In this document: positions 1-12,439 of the stretch, piece after piece
How positions within the stretch are numbered: position 1 is the stretch's first letter
Layout: each line of letters opens with the position of its first letter
Origin: Gordionus sp. m RMFG-2023
Lineage: Eukaryota; Nematomorpha; Gordioida; Chordodea; Parachordodidae
Direction: 5' to 3'
Length of the DNA: 64,000 nt
Assembly (NCBI RefSeq): GCF_954871325.1
Contig: NC_088775.1
Span: forward strand, 13,741,561 to 13,805,560
Position numbers and translations under genes: made by a program
The notes under the pieces: model-generated
Seen by the model: only the letters and a program-made list of their open reading frames with translations
What the model was told of the DNA's origin: nothing
Database searches by the model: none

Positions 1-454
1 CTGCCCCGGTCTCTCCTGCATATTGGTGATCGATAATATTGGGGATAAATGCTTGTCTTCGCCTCATGAGTTGTTCGATAAATTAAAAGTTATTCTAAAG
101 ACCAGGTGCATAACATAGTAAGTTAGAATCATTTGGAAATTTTTTACAGTGTCACAAACCCCTCTTGAATTTGGGAGAGCATCTGGAATATGAATATGCC
201 CTGATATCAGATTAAATTTATTTATGACAATTGCAAAACCATCAGTTATGGATTTATATGTTGGTACTCCTCAAAATTTTCAGACAGTGATGTTTGCAGA
301 TTACCTAAATTTATAATCTGAGGTACACTGATACCTTCTTTAGCTGATACTGATCTAACTCAATATTGACTAATCCAAAAATAATATTAAAAATCGGAAA
401 CATCTTTATGGATCCTTGACAGGTCTATGGTGAACTGCAACAATCTACAACACT
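1..454. other. No gene seen (left edge)
   Basis: This stretch has mixed AT-rich sequence with no open frame, exon-like block or repeat end that I can recognise. Confidence 0.5.
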
Positions 455-516
455 GGCGCCTAACATGGGGCTTGAACCTACGACCTCTAGGTTAGAAGCC
501 TCGTGCTCAACCGATT
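455..516 (-). repeat. tRNA-like remnant (tRNA pseudogene or SINE head)
   Basis: Read on the minus strand, this block ends in GTAGGTTCAAGCCCCAT, which resembles a tRNA T-arm with the RNA polymerase III B box GGTTCAAGCC. Before it lies an anticodon-arm-like stem whose 7-base loop would read TCT. The D-arm and the 5' acceptor strand are not recognisable, and the T-stem has a mismatch. It is more likely a degraded tRNA or the head of a tRNA-derived SINE than a working tRNA gene. Confidence 0.35.
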
Positions 517-1392
517 TGTTTATATCAAATATTAAATTCATTTACAAATATTTATCAGCCCTAGCAAATTCGTTTCTCCTAAAAAAGTGCGTAGGGGTGA
601 CTGGGGTTAGTTAAACCGATTTTTACAAAGAAGGCTATAACTCCTGGTTTTTTTTTAGATAATATAAAAAGCAATATATGATTAGATACCTAAAACTATA
701 TTCTATAAAGGTGCCTTATAAAAAATTTCAAGAATATAATCATTTTTTTCAAATTTTATTTTTTGTAAAAGTCGAAAATTTTCCCAACAAGCCCCAATAG
801 CGGGGTGAAGCAAACCACTTCAAGGGGCTTCCTAAACCATTGGTTTTTATAGGCCATAATAAATTGAAATATATTTTTATTTATTATACGTATAGAATAA
901 TTTTATTGTTTCATTGTTCAAAATACATAATACTTATAAATTAAAGCTAATTGTATATAAAATTGAAACTTATTTTTTGTTAATTTAATAAACAATTTGA
1001 ACATATAAAAAATTTATTGAATTTTGAACATGTACCATGTGCTCATCTATGGCACATTCTGCATTAGTACCACTCTTCTCCATTATGATGTTTTATATAT
1101 TCAAGCTTACAACAAATACAAATATCTTTGTGAATAATTTTTTTTACTATTTTTTTCTTGCCAATATTTTCTTTTTCCATCAATTTCTTTTCTCGATTAA
1201 TTTCTTTTTATATGCAGATTATGTGAATATCTCTGCTCCTCTTTTCACTCTCTTGACTCTTTCCTATTTGGGATAAGGCAAGGGTATTGATAAATTGCTA
1301 GATGGACTAGGAATATTATCTAAATGAGCATAAGAGGTAGATGGAGCATCATTACATATATCTAAGGTTCTATTAATATTTAGAATATCTTT

Positions 1393-2590
1393 CTATACCA
1401 AAGATACCGAGCTTGATTCTAATACTGGGCTTTTAGGAAGTTCACATATAGAATCCCCATAAACTGAGGCAATATAATATTCTTTCTTGAATATATCTAT
1501 ATTCAGTGGATATATTCCACATACTTTAAAACCATTTGCTATATTGAGAGGTGATGCTGCTAAAGGCAAGACATCCTTAATAACAGGGGGAATATCATAA
1601 ATTGTAAATAATTTTCCTGTATAATATTTTTTGAGAGGCTTAAAAACAGACCGATCAAGAGGCTGTAATTTATGGGTGCAGTGGGGTGGCAAAGATAATA
1701 TAATTATTCCCGTATCTATACAAAATTTGACAGCTGAATAGGAGTGATGTGATATATGATTGTCAAGGATCAATAAAACTTTGGACATTGGAGTACACCG
1801 AGTGTGTTTAAAAAAATGTTTGAAAAAAATAATAAAATCCTCCTCTTGCATCCATCCTCAACCATTTGATACCATAGAGCCAGATGAACCATCTCTAACA
1901 AAATAATCATAATATTTTTTTCTGGGAAAAAGAAACATTGGAGGAATTGTATGGCCAATTGCATTTATGGCTAGTATACCCCTTTCTGCAGAAGTCATAG
2001 ATCCTACCTGTTTTTGGCCCTTTTGTGTAATTATCTTGGATGGGGTTTGAACTGTGCTAAGTCCAGTTTCATCCATGTTGTAAATTGCCATACATTCTAA
2101 TTTATGTTCATCTAATATTCCTAAATATTAAATGTAAAACATTTACTTAACAATCATTTAATAAACTTTTATATAAATAAAAAAAGTATAGAACATTTTT
2201 TCATTAAATCTAGTTGCCCTTACTAGTAGCTTCAGGGGACCTTAAGGAGAGAGTAGGATTTCTTAACATAAATCCTAAGTACCAGTCATGGCCAGCATTG
2301 AATTTTCCTTTCAAGATTTAGGAAATTTTTTCTTCATATTTACTGCCATTTGTTAGGCTAATATTTTTATCTAAAATACAATATAATAATGAAGAATAAA
2401 TTTATACATTTTTAATTGAAAGGCCATAACAAATTTGGCTAGCTTGGATCAGATATTTAATTATATTTCCCTCTTCTTCTTCAGTGGATATCCTCTGTTT
2501 ATTGTTTTGTCCTACACTAGTAAGTGTGCCACTTTCTTGATATCTCTTGTAATATCTCATAAAGTTTGATCAAGGTATACCTAAAATAAA
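1393..2590 (-). pseudogene. pogo/Tigger-type DDE transposase, decayed
   Basis: Minus-strand fragments appear in order. First comes an HTH-like N-terminal stretch (about 2590-2420, with EEEEGNIIKYLIQASQICYG). Next is a block with AGHDWYLGFMLRNPTLSLR (about 2310-2220), matching the helix just before the catalytic domain in Tigger/jerky proteins. Then follows the DDE_1 domain: NMDETG with the first catalytic Asp (about 2080), and LLILDNHISHHS with the second Asp (about 1760), then PPHCTHKLQPLD. The blocks are in different frames with stops between them, so this copy does not encode a continuous transposase; some gaps could be introns. Members of this family usually act in the nucleus on their own TIRs. 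Confidence 0.85.
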
Positions 2591-2738
2591 AATGTCAAAT
2601 AAAATATAAAATTATTTAATTATAACTTTAAAATTTAAGAACATAAAATTTAGATAATCTCTTTACCATTACAATTTAGATTTTTATTTGCATAATCTCT
2701 ATTATTAAATATTGCTAAAATTATATTTTATTGTTTAA

Positions 2739-4225
2739 CCCTTTAGGTTCCCTCATAAAATTAATATGTTGCAACACGATATTTAGTAATTTTTTTATTG
2801 ATTCTAGTATAATATAATATAAAACACACAAAAAAAGTTTTTTAAATTCAAAATGGCGGCTCTCCCTGGTGGTTTCAAATTCATATCATTGACACCTTAT
2901 GGAAACTTTCGAAACAGTCTCTATTTTTATTTAGACATAGTGGTACGTTGCATGATTTGCACGACCACCTTGTTCTTCTGGGATTTAACTTTGTACTACA
3001 GAAGGTACACCTTCGTGAGGTTCCTGCCTGAGGTTGATGAGCTGAGTTTTTTAGTCTAATTTCTGGAAGGATATAAGCTTTATTATTTTTTCTTTGCATT
3101 GATATATAATTATTATCATTATGAATATTATCATCCCTATTAACATTTTTACAGTATGCCAATTCGCTAGCAATTATTTGTCTTCGGAATTCTTTCGATG
3201 AGAGTTTATTATCTGTAAGAATATTGTATATTATGAATGAATTGATAATCGCCGCATCTATCAGCCAAAAAAATATTGGTAGTCACCATTTTCGCCACTT
3301 TCGCGAAATTTCATATAAAGACTTGAAATGGTCAACAGACCCCATATATTTATTATACATCTTTATCATTATTGGACATTTTACGTCAAATACTTCCCCT
3401 TTTTTATTTTTTCTCTTCACAGTATCCACTGATCTCGGATCAATATAATTGGGCATTATAAATACGTCACGATTATCTCGCCATTTAATTATACTTATAT
3501 TATTTTTGTCACTTCTCCAGTCAAACTCACTTCTTTTTAATTTTGTTTCCATATTCTTTATAGGCAAGGATCTCCTATTTTTGTTTAGTGTTCCGGTAGC
3601 ATATATACCTTTCTTTTTTAAATCGATCAATTTCAATTTGATAAGGTGTATCCGATTCATAATCATCACTATCAATTTGGTAACGTGTATCCGATTCATA
3701 ATCATCTTCGGAATCAGTGGATGAGTTGTCTAACGAAGAACCTTCAGATGGAATGTCCAGATAATCATCCATATATATAACAAGCTAAAATTATTGCGAA
3801 ATGAGTTGGCAAAATTTATCAATTATTTAAAAAAATAAATATTAAAAATATTGTTGTTAAGTGGCAGTGGTTAGTTTAATATACCACATTGAAGAGATCA
3901 AAATAATATATAAATATTATTTATTTGAGCAAAAATAAATATTAGAAAGATAGATAAAATAGTGAGGAATATATACATTTAAAAATATTTGATAAATATA
4001 CTTACTTTTAATTAAAATTGGAATTTTAAGAAAAATCACCGTAAAAAACGTATTTTGAAATAAAGGCGCGAAAAAAAAAATAAAAAAATAACTCCTCCAC
4101 AAACATATGAAAAAGAATATCTTTTAATATATATTCGTGGTGGTTTCATTTTATATGATTAACTCCTTTAGAAGATATAAAGGTTAAAAGGTGGTTTTAT
4201 ATTTGCACTACCGCGACCGAAAGGG
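2739..4225 (-). mobile_element. piggyBac element, internally deleted
   Basis: The element begins CCCTTTAGG and ends CGAAAGGG and is flanked on both sides by TTAA (2735-2738 and 4226-4229), the invariant piggyBac target. At 1487 bp it is shorter than autonomous piggyBacs (about 2.4 kb or more). Its minus-strand coding remains carry an N-terminus and a C-terminus but lack most of the catalytic core. Confidence 0.93.
2881..3772 (-). pseudogene. piggyBac transposase remnant: N-terminus joined to C-terminal half
   Basis: From 3772 an acidic N-terminus reads MDDYLDIPSEGSSLDNSSTD, typical of piggyBac proteins. A frame change near 3600 leads into the late catalytic region (about 3590-3283), with WRDNRDVFIMPNYIDP and YNKYMGSVDHFKSLYEISRKW; NKYMGSVD-type sequence follows the last catalytic Asp in the family. 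A stop separates this from the C-terminal block (3162-2881), which carries the cysteine-rich domain CTFC-x12-CKSCNVPLC. The DDBD region and the first catalytic Asp residues are missing. The copy is non-autonomous. Confidence 0.88.
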
Positions 4226-5099
4226 TTAAGAGTTACATAAACTTAATACAATAATACTATACTTCATCATAATTTTAATCAATCTAAAATATAAGATCAT
4301 TTTACAAATTACATTTAATAAAAATATTTAGATAATTTCTATTATTAAATTTTGCTAAAATTATGTTTTATTGTTTTAGAATTACATAAAATTAATACAA
4401 TAATACTATACTTCATCATAATTTTAATCAATCTAAAATATAAGATCATTTTACAAATTATATTTAATAAAAATATTTACATAATTTCTATTATTAAATT
4501 TTGCTAAAATTATATTTTATTGTTTAAAAATTACATAAAATTATTGTGATTATATCTTAAAAATAAGACAGATAATGTAGATAAATTTACCTGTAAGTTG
4601 GCTAGTGATTGTTGATTTACCTTTTCATAATTAATAGCCTAATTACATTACAATATTAATTCATCAAATTTTAATATACTTCTAAATAATTATCAATATT
4701 AAATGATAGACCCTTATTTATTTTTTTGGATTCGTATTACCATATTGAATAATGTAATAATTACTAAAAAAATCTCAAATGGATTGACATGAATGGTTTA
4801 GCAAGCCCCGCTAGTTCTAAATTTACTAATCATGATTGAAATATTATATAGACATAATAGATATTCATGAAACTTTACCAAATTATAGAAGAGTGTTTAA
4901 ACTTTACTGTAAAATTTAATTTACATATAAATGATTAAATATTTTAATAAAAATTAAAATTCTGTCATGTAAAATCTTTTCAAAATTATTTCAAAAGATT
5001 TTTTGTCTATAGATGTAAACTAATAAAAACTAAATTTTAAAATGAGATTAAATGGTTTGCCAAGCCCCGGGGTTTACCTAACCCCAGTCTCCCCTACTG

Positions 5100-6489
5100 T
5101 ATTATGCACAATAACAATAGCAAATATTACAAATATATATTATCGAATAAATTTTATTTGGCTTCTGCTTATCGTGAGAAATTGAGGAGTTAATAATATC
5201 TATGTCATTGTGTTAATTCTTCTCAGTCTACTATTTTTTATCGAAGATTTAAAAAAAAATATATTGAACGAGATAAAAAATGTATAAAATTTACAAAAAA
5301 AATTGTTATCCTCTTTTTTTCAATATCTCATCCCCCTTTTCTTCTAATTTTTCCTCGGGTATTTTAAAGAACTAAATTAGCTTTATTACCCCAAAATTTA
5401 AGGTGTCATTAGTTGATCTCACTGAAATAAACGACATTAGACAGATGAGTGACAATTCTATATAACATGATTAACCCTAGCAATAAATTTCTCAGCAAAA
5501 AAAGCATATAACAACAGGCATATTTTTAAAGTCATTCTCTCAAAAGTAGCCTTGAATTGGAAAACCCGCAATTTGTAATCGTGAGTTTTAGTCTGTGTGG
5601 CAAGATAATGTTCACATCCCAGACTAAGCTCCTCTTCTTTTTTGGAAAATCACGTATACAGTCTGCTCGGTCTACTGTAGTTCTTCGTGAATATTAATTG
5701 GGTATAAATTAGGGCACACAACTCAACATTATTTAATGCCCTTCGTTGGTGGGGGGGGTAATTACTTATCGAGATATGTCACAATCATTTACCTAAAAGT
5801 TTCTTAATAAAAAATTAGAAATAAAGCATCACAAGTACAGATTGGCAAAAGTTTTTTGTGAGATATATTTTATTGCCCAGTGTGATATTTGGCAAATACA
5901 TATAAGAGTGAAACTAGGATTTTATTTTAGAATTAGTTCCTCTGTTTTAAGGATATTCTTGATTTTGCTTTATAAATAATCCCTAATTTTAAGTTGACTT
6001 GATGGACTTAAATCTATTCTAATTTTAATGTATTGTAATACCAGAATAGAACAGCAAAGGTAATATCTTTATAGATATTTGTAGTAGGTCCCTTCGAAAT
6101 TATAAAGCAAATGATTGTTATACTTTATCCACACATTTAGCCTTATCTAACGTTTTTATGTTGTGACCTAATAGTATTTTATTAAATAAGAGGGATATCG
6201 GAAAATTGGGAGGCATAACTATCACTGAAACGCTGGTGTACACTTCAATTGGTGTATTTGCAATTATTAGGGCAGAGTTATACTTGGTTTTATGGGGATA
6301 TTAGAAAAAGTATTTAATTTTGGTCAATATATTTGAATGATCTTTCTACAGTTACAACATATGGTATTTGGGTTTTTATATGTTCATTGAGCACGATATT
6401 GGTTTGTATGGTTTAGCAGTAGCTTGGTTATGGTATAACAGTTAAAAACGGAGTTTGTCATAGTATGGAAGTTGATTGGAGTATGGAGT
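5100..6489. other. No gene seen
   Basis: AT-rich DNA with short random frames. No splice-consistent exon, TIR pair or RNA gene was recognised. Confidence 0.45.
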
Positions 6490-6768
6490 TCAGATATTGA
6501 TTTTAATATTACGTTTGTAATGACATAAAGTCATTTTAAAAATTAAATGCCTACAAATTATTATCGAATTGAAATGAGGTAGCAGAAAGCTATTTGAGTT
6601 GACATGGAATGACTCCTCAGCCATTTGGACATATTCATTAAACGTTGCAGGAGAAGACGAAATTAATTTCCCCCTTATTTCTGGGGATAGGGATCCTGCA
6701 CTAAATTGAGCTTCTCCTTGAGATTGACCAGATGACAGTTTTGTCCTAAAATTATATAGAATTTGCAT
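6490..6768 (-). mobile_element. LTR-retrotransposon gag-like fossil fragment
   Basis: A short minus-strand open stretch has the feel of the capsid-like region of Ty3/Gypsy-type Gag (SPEIRGKL followed by a YVQMAEE-like helix). Only this fragment is present; no LTRs, polymerase or partner genes lie nearby. It is a broken fossil of uncertain family and age. The assignment rests on one motif. Confidence 0.4.
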
Positions 6769-6769
6769 A

Positions 6770-9700
6770 ATGCTTATATTGTTTCCTCGTGATATTGTGT
6801 AATTTAGCTTAAAAATATTTACTTTCGATATTTTCCTTTGAAATATTTACTCTTTTAGTAGAAAAATTTAGTGTTTAAGAATTCTGATGCAATTAATGCT
6901 TAATTTAGCAAACATGTGGGCTACATACGGAGAGAAATTGGTTTTTTATTTGTGGAGGAAAGGTTAAATCTTTTTATATATATTGGTATAGATTCTATTG
7001 AGTCCAAAGAAGCCAGTGTTGCAGATAAGACCTGTCTAGGGTGGGAAAGATTGCGTCCACAATACTATTTTACAACTTTATCTAAACATATACCTGAAAA
7101 AAATATTAATAACTAAATTTATATCACGATTAGTGTTGTTGAATGATTCGATTTTCGCCCATTTTTAAAAACGACTGACTTAATATTTTAGCTAGGACCA
7201 TGCTTTGAATTCACTCTTATACAATAATCAGTATGAATAGTTTGCTGAATTAATTGAGATAATCCATATTCTACACTTTATCAGTTGTTTATTATCACAA
7301 GCCCCTTATAAATATGTAGAAAAAACATATAAGTCGATTTTTATTTGTAAAACTGTTTTATCAATGTATTTTAAAAATTCAAACACGATTATAATAAATT
7401 ACTGGTGCCCAAATGTGGATAGAGCAAAATTAATTTTAATTTACTATAGACACTTGTTTTTTTATTTCTTTGAATTTATTCTAAAAAGAAATATGAAAGA
7501 TAACTTTTTTTGTAAACTTGTTAATTTAAATCTTAATTACAGATTATTTGGAATAAAGAAAGGGGGAGGGATTAGGAATATTCTTTCTTTCTTTTTTAAG
7601 AAATTATATATATCTTTATGTACATTTGGTTTTTATTAAAAAAATTTTTTAGCGTTACGCCGGATATTCTCCTCTTTGGACATACAAAATATTATATACT
7701 ATACTATTTTTCTAAAAAATATATTATATAGATAAATTTATTGGCCTTATAACTCATTTTAGCTGGCATTTGTCTCATAAAAAATATTTAATAATATAAT
7801 ACATTTTTTATCTCCCCATATTATGTTATTATCATGATTATAATCTCTTTAGGGTTCGGTATATGTTATAAAAACATACTGAATATCTTTCATTGTTTAT
7901 ATTTTAACCTTTTAACGGTTCAGATTCTTTCTATATATTTTTACGATTGAATGTCTTGTTTTTTTATAAAGATTACCATGAAAACAACTACAAAACACAA
8001 AGTATAAAAAATTAACTAACCATTTTAATTATTATGTTTCATAAACAAATGAAACTCTTTTTTTGTTGGTTTTTAAAAAGAAAACTTTATTTAGGTGCCA
8101 ATTTAAAAAGTGAAAATTAGTGATTATTCTCCTTTTAAATTTTAGCTTTTATCGCCATTTCGCTTACAATAAATTATTTTAATTTATATCTTGTATAATA
8201 TACTTATTATAATAAAAATTTGCTTCAATTTTAATTTTTTTTTTTACTTGTGTAAAAAAAAGCTTAACTATAAATAATTTTAGTTTATAACACTATTACC
8301 ATTATTATTTAATAGTCATGTAATTATTGGCTTTTTAATTTTTTATAAATATATTTTTTGTAAATATCCATATTCATGCATCAAAATATTTTTTTATATA
8401 TAAATCTATATTTGAAATATGTTTAAAATAATTTTGTTTCCCTCAAAAAAGTAAGTTTTTTTAAAAATTCACATCTTCATTGAGCCCTAATCTATTATAA
8501 AAGTTTCTTTTTTTATGAATCAAGTTCTATTATTTTTACCAAAAAAATGACAATATTTATGGATAATGTACTTTTGAAATTATGAACGCCTTTTTACCAT
8601 TCAAATGTATTTTTAATTACTCAAAAATATAATTTATTTAGAACAATATAATTGTTGGTATTTTTTAATATGGGAGAAAAAAAATAACGGTTTTTTATTT
8701 GTGTAAGATCCTAAGAAACGTCTTTTAAAAATCAATAAAAACAATGAAGGCTGACGATATGTGCGAATTTCAGAAGGTCAGATTCGCAAATGATATTGAA
8801 ATTTTCATTAAAGATTATTATGGGGGACTCATCCATAATGATGGTACGTACATGATGATAACTCGAGCCTATTAAAACGACTTAGCCGAGGTTTAAGCAA
8901 ATGACAATAAAATGTATCTATTGGCTAATGATATCAAATGAAAGATAATAAAAAGATTTATTGAATTATTAAAATCAACACGAGGGCCTCGTTTTGGTCT
9001 ATGTTGAGAGAGGTGGAGGGTTAAAAATTTGTTAAAATATCTCTTCTCATTTTGAGATCATGAGAGGAGGAGGGGTGTAAAAATTATCCTCACAAGGGCT
9101 AATAAGATTTTTTTAAAGCAATTAAAATTAACACTCTATTTAGGAGGGAAAGGTATATTTATAAAGAAATATCTTGAAAGGGGTATCAAATGAAAGGTAT
9201 TTAAAATTTATCGTTACCATCACTACTCAAGAGTGAGTCTTGGTGGGGTGAGGGGAGAATATTTCTAACATAATATATTTAGATAATATCAAATGAGAAT
9301 CTGTTTTCCAAAGTCAAAAAATTTTTTAAAATAAATGATTCGCATTTCTACATTATGCACCCATCGATTTCGTAAATTTCAATTATAAATTAATTTTTAT
9401 TTTAATATAATTTTGACTTAGGACGCACCCTAAAAAACTACTAACAAAAGTACTTGTTCTGCAGAACGATCTTTTTTAGGACCACACGTCTTAAATCTTA
9501 TTTACGTTCTACGGGGATATAACAACGATCAGTTCATGTAATTTTAAATGTAAATAAATAAGATGAATCAAGCTAAAGCACTTAATTTAAATATGACAAT
9601 TAATATTTTTACGAACTAAAATGAAATAAGAAGAAACACATTTTATTTTAAAAAATTATAAAATTTATTATATTATAATATTCACAAAATAAAAATATAT

Positions 9701-10080
9701 TAGATAATTATTTAGTCATTTATAATATTAAAAATAAATGATATAATAAGATTTTCTATACTAATAAACCTACGGAAGGCCAGCAACTGAAGGATGAAGA
9801 TAAATTAAGTTAATTTTTTAAAAAGTTTATCAATAAAGTTATTTTTTTAATTTTTTATTTACAATTCGTCTAACATATATACAGTTATTTTAATTGTCTA
9901 TTTACATATGTACAAATAGTTAACCTTTAAAAATATATAATATTTTGAAGTAAAAGAATTTTTAAACAAATTATTTGAAGGTAAAACATCTTTTACAAAA
10001 ATTAAATTATTTTCAAGTAAGAAAAGAATCAAATAATTTGAGTAAAAAATAACCTTAGAAATAAAAAAAAAACTTTTTTA
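6770..10080. other. No gene seen; AT-rich with weak repeats
   Basis: No coding exon recognised. A truncated copy of the TAGTGTTG MITE family lies at about 7133-7205. Between 8920 and 9300 the motif TATCAAATGA(A/G)A recurs three times, suggesting an unrecognised degraded repeat. The rest is low-complexity AT-rich sequence. Confidence 0.45.
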
Positions 10081-10434
10081 AAGCCATTTCCAGACATTAT
10101 GTTTTTTCAAAGCGGTTTTTGGGTAATGTTACCAGCAATTTTTTTTTATTTATAAATTCTAGAATTATTTTTTTTATATAATATATATTTTTTTTAATAA
10201 ACAATCCTGACCCACATTTCAAAACGGAAGAGAAGAGAATTAATCGTTATTAAAATCAAACCAGTTTGTTGGCTATTAACGATTAAAAAAATGGGGATCT
10301 AGATTGTTTTTTTTTAAAAATATATAATATAAAAAAAATTAATTCGATAAGTTAACATTTTTTTTAGAAATAAAAAATTGATTGCTGGTAACACCCAAAA
10401 ACCAATTTAAAAAACGTTCTGTCTGGAAATGGCC
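10081..10434. mobile_element. Palindromic MITE (GGCCATTTCCAGACA termini)
   Basis: About 65-70 bp at each end are inverted copies: AGCCATTTCCAGACA...TTTTTGGGT...TTACCAGCAAT at the left, and the reverse complement at 10434-10370. The middle is also partly palindromic (CAATCCTGACCC against GGGGATCTAGATTG). A TA or TTA target is plausible, but the exact edge is ambiguous by one base. A terminal fragment of the same family is at 50077-50110. It encodes no protein. Confidence 0.8.
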
Positions 10435-10439
10435 TAACA

Positions 10440-12439
10440 TAAAAATTACAAGCTTTCTTGCTATTTTTTTTACAATTAATTAAAATTATATTAGGTTTTT
10501 TTTTTTAAATTTTGAAAATATCTTTATTTTGAATTGGGGTTGAGCCCCTTTCTCCGCCAAAATTTGAATCACTTTTCTACTTATCATTGTTTTAAAAAGG
10601 AATATTTTTATATAGGCAGAAATATTTTTTATATAACTACATAGAAGATAGAAAAACAATTTCTCTTTCAATTTTTTATTTTTATATAAATTTTTATAAG
10701 CCGCCACCATTTCTACTTTATTTAAATTATAGAGGGATTTTCACCACCAAATGTGAAAAAATTGTTCCATTTTTAAGAAATTTTGAGTCAACTCTAAAAA
10801 GGATAAAATGACTTGAGTAAATTCTAAATTATTTTAGAAATTCTTTCCGATTATATATTTTATATAAAATGACATAAGAACCTAGATTGATATGTCGAAA
10901 AACAAATAATAGAATCTGCCAATAATTCAAATTAAATGAATATGGTAGATTTCGACAATTTATAGATAAAGATATTCCTTATAAAAATTTTAAAAATTTC
11001 TTAATGTGGTGTAGCAATATATATAACTTGAACTTCATGTAATTCTTTATTGCAATCAAATAAACCATTTATAAAAATTATATTAATCATCTATATCCTA
11101 TAATTACATTAGAATAATACAATCGTAAACATCCTCATCCCAAATACCCAGCAATCATTCTCAAACTTTCCTCCATTCCAAAATCATATAATGTGAGCCT
11201 ATTATTCTTGACTATCTATCCCCGTCTTCTATATCTAATCATTACATCGTTTCCACACCTCCTTTAACCAATCCAAAACATCATGGTGCAGTTGCAAACC
11301 TCGGATGGTCTCAAGGCCTTAAACCTTGAATGGTCCTCGAGGATCCCATTATCATTTGGACAGCATCGCGGTTATCATAGCCAATTCAGCATCCACCCTT
11401 GTCATCAATTGTCACGTGGACAGGCCACAAAGCGTTGAACGATCCTTGAACAAACCGTTATAGCTTGCACCACTAGGAGGCAACTGTGACCACCCCCACC
11501 AATTTCCTCTTTATCGCACTATTCCTCCTAATTATCATTAACTGGGTAGACATGATAACTTGTCACTGGCCTGGCCCTCATCGATGGACTATCTTCTTTT
11601 AACTTGAATCTTATGGACAACTAAACCCTAGTATCTTAGATGAATACATCAATTCTAATTATCTTCCTAGTAGAGGCCAATGACATTGGTTGCTAATTCA
11701 TAGCCGCACTCATTCTCATATTCAACCTCTATGATTACTATAGTTGTTAGCCCAAAGTCCCATAGTAATTTATAATTATGCCTAATTAGCTAGATTCTTT
11801 TATCAGTAACCTTTTCACAATGTCTGAATTAGCCATGTTCGCTTATCAGTAACCTTTTCCCAATATCTAAATTAGTCAGGTTCTTTTATCAATAACCGCT
11901 TTCCAAATGTCTAAATTACCATAAATACATATTAATAACCCATAAACCAAATTACAATGTAAATGTCATTATATCATTAGTAACGTTTTTGCAATATTAA
12001 TCCCATAATGTTCCATTTTTACTGAGTCATCAATTTTCCAAAATTATTTTTATATCATCACTGTTTCAACCCTTTGTTCATGCCTGATGGGTTTCAATAT
12101 GATTCACTAATATATTTTAGTTGAAGTTCAACGAACACAATAATAAAAATGAAACAAAATAAAATATAAAAAAATCAATTTTCTATATTAATTCCAAGGC
12201 TTTTATAACCCCCCCCCCCCCTTGAAAAATAAATTATCTATAATATTTACTTATATTATTAATTATTTATCGAATAACCACACTTCATAATATACAATAA
12301 CGTCAATCTCTTTTTATTTATTTATCATCTCTTTTTAATATCATAACAAATCCTATTATCAATTTATTGTTGATCTTGTTAATTATCGTTATTCATCACT
12401 ACTATATTCCATTAGTTTTCATTCATAAACCAAATCTTG
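10440..12439. other. No gene seen; GC-richer block from about 11150
   Basis: 10440-11100 is plain AT-rich sequence. From about 11150 to 11800 the composition becomes richer in C and G with no stable frame. This may be the degraded 5' part of the LINE whose reverse transcriptase follows, but no motif confirms it. A poly-C tract lies at about 12210-12223. Confidence 0.4.
11800..11925. repeat. 43-bp minisatellite, about 3 copies
   Basis: Units beginning TTATCA(G/A)TAACC and ending near AATTAG(C/T)CA(T/G)GTTC follow one another with a 43-bp period. The third copy is more diverged and incomplete. Confidence 0.75.

Larger units (their letters stand above)
2701..4500. repeat. 149-bp tandem repeat, first unit split by piggyBac
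   Basis: A unit beginning ATTATTAAATxTTGCTAAAATTAT starts at 2701, 4341 and 4490. The last two starts are 149 bp apart. Removing the piggyBac element and one TTAA copy from the first unit leaves 38 + 111 = 149 bp, exactly the same period. The third unit is partial and ends near 4545; a diverged partial unit precedes 2701. The array lies inside the pogo-like element. Confidence 0.85.
594..5094 (-). mobile_element. pogo/Tigger-like DNA transposon with nested piggyBac
   Basis: The ends are inverted copies: GGGGTGACTGGGGTTAG at the left and its near-exact reverse complement (GGGGAGACTGGGGTTAG) at the right. Each is flanked by TA, the target duplication expected for Tc1/mariner/pogo elements. Sub-terminal motifs of the type TGGTTT(A/G)xCAAGCCCC recur near both ends (about 790-845, 4794-4815, 5051-5080). 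Transposase remains lie on the minus strand (about 2590-1390). A 1.49-kb piggyBac element interrupts it at 2739-4225. Without that insertion the element would be about 3.0 kb. The TIR and TA assignment is read directly; the family name rests on the transposase. Confidence 0.85.

Noticed and set aside
455-516. Functional tRNA gene
   Set aside because: D-arm and 5' acceptor strand cannot be found; T-stem pairs poorly.
1037-1276. 79-codon plus-strand frame rich in F, Y, L and I
   Set aside because: Composition is what AT-rich DNA gives by chance; no domain or splice context, and it lies inside the pogo-like element.
3449-3724. Plus-strand hydrophobic frame
   Set aside because: Antisense shadow of the piggyBac transposase remnant on the minus strand.
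7364-7639. 91-codon plus-strand frame
   Set aside because: Phe/Asn/Ile/Lys-rich with no motif; looks like chance in AT-rich sequence.
10486-10710. 74-codon minus-strand frame
   Set aside because: Low-complexity Lys/Ile/Phe composition, no similarity to any family I know.
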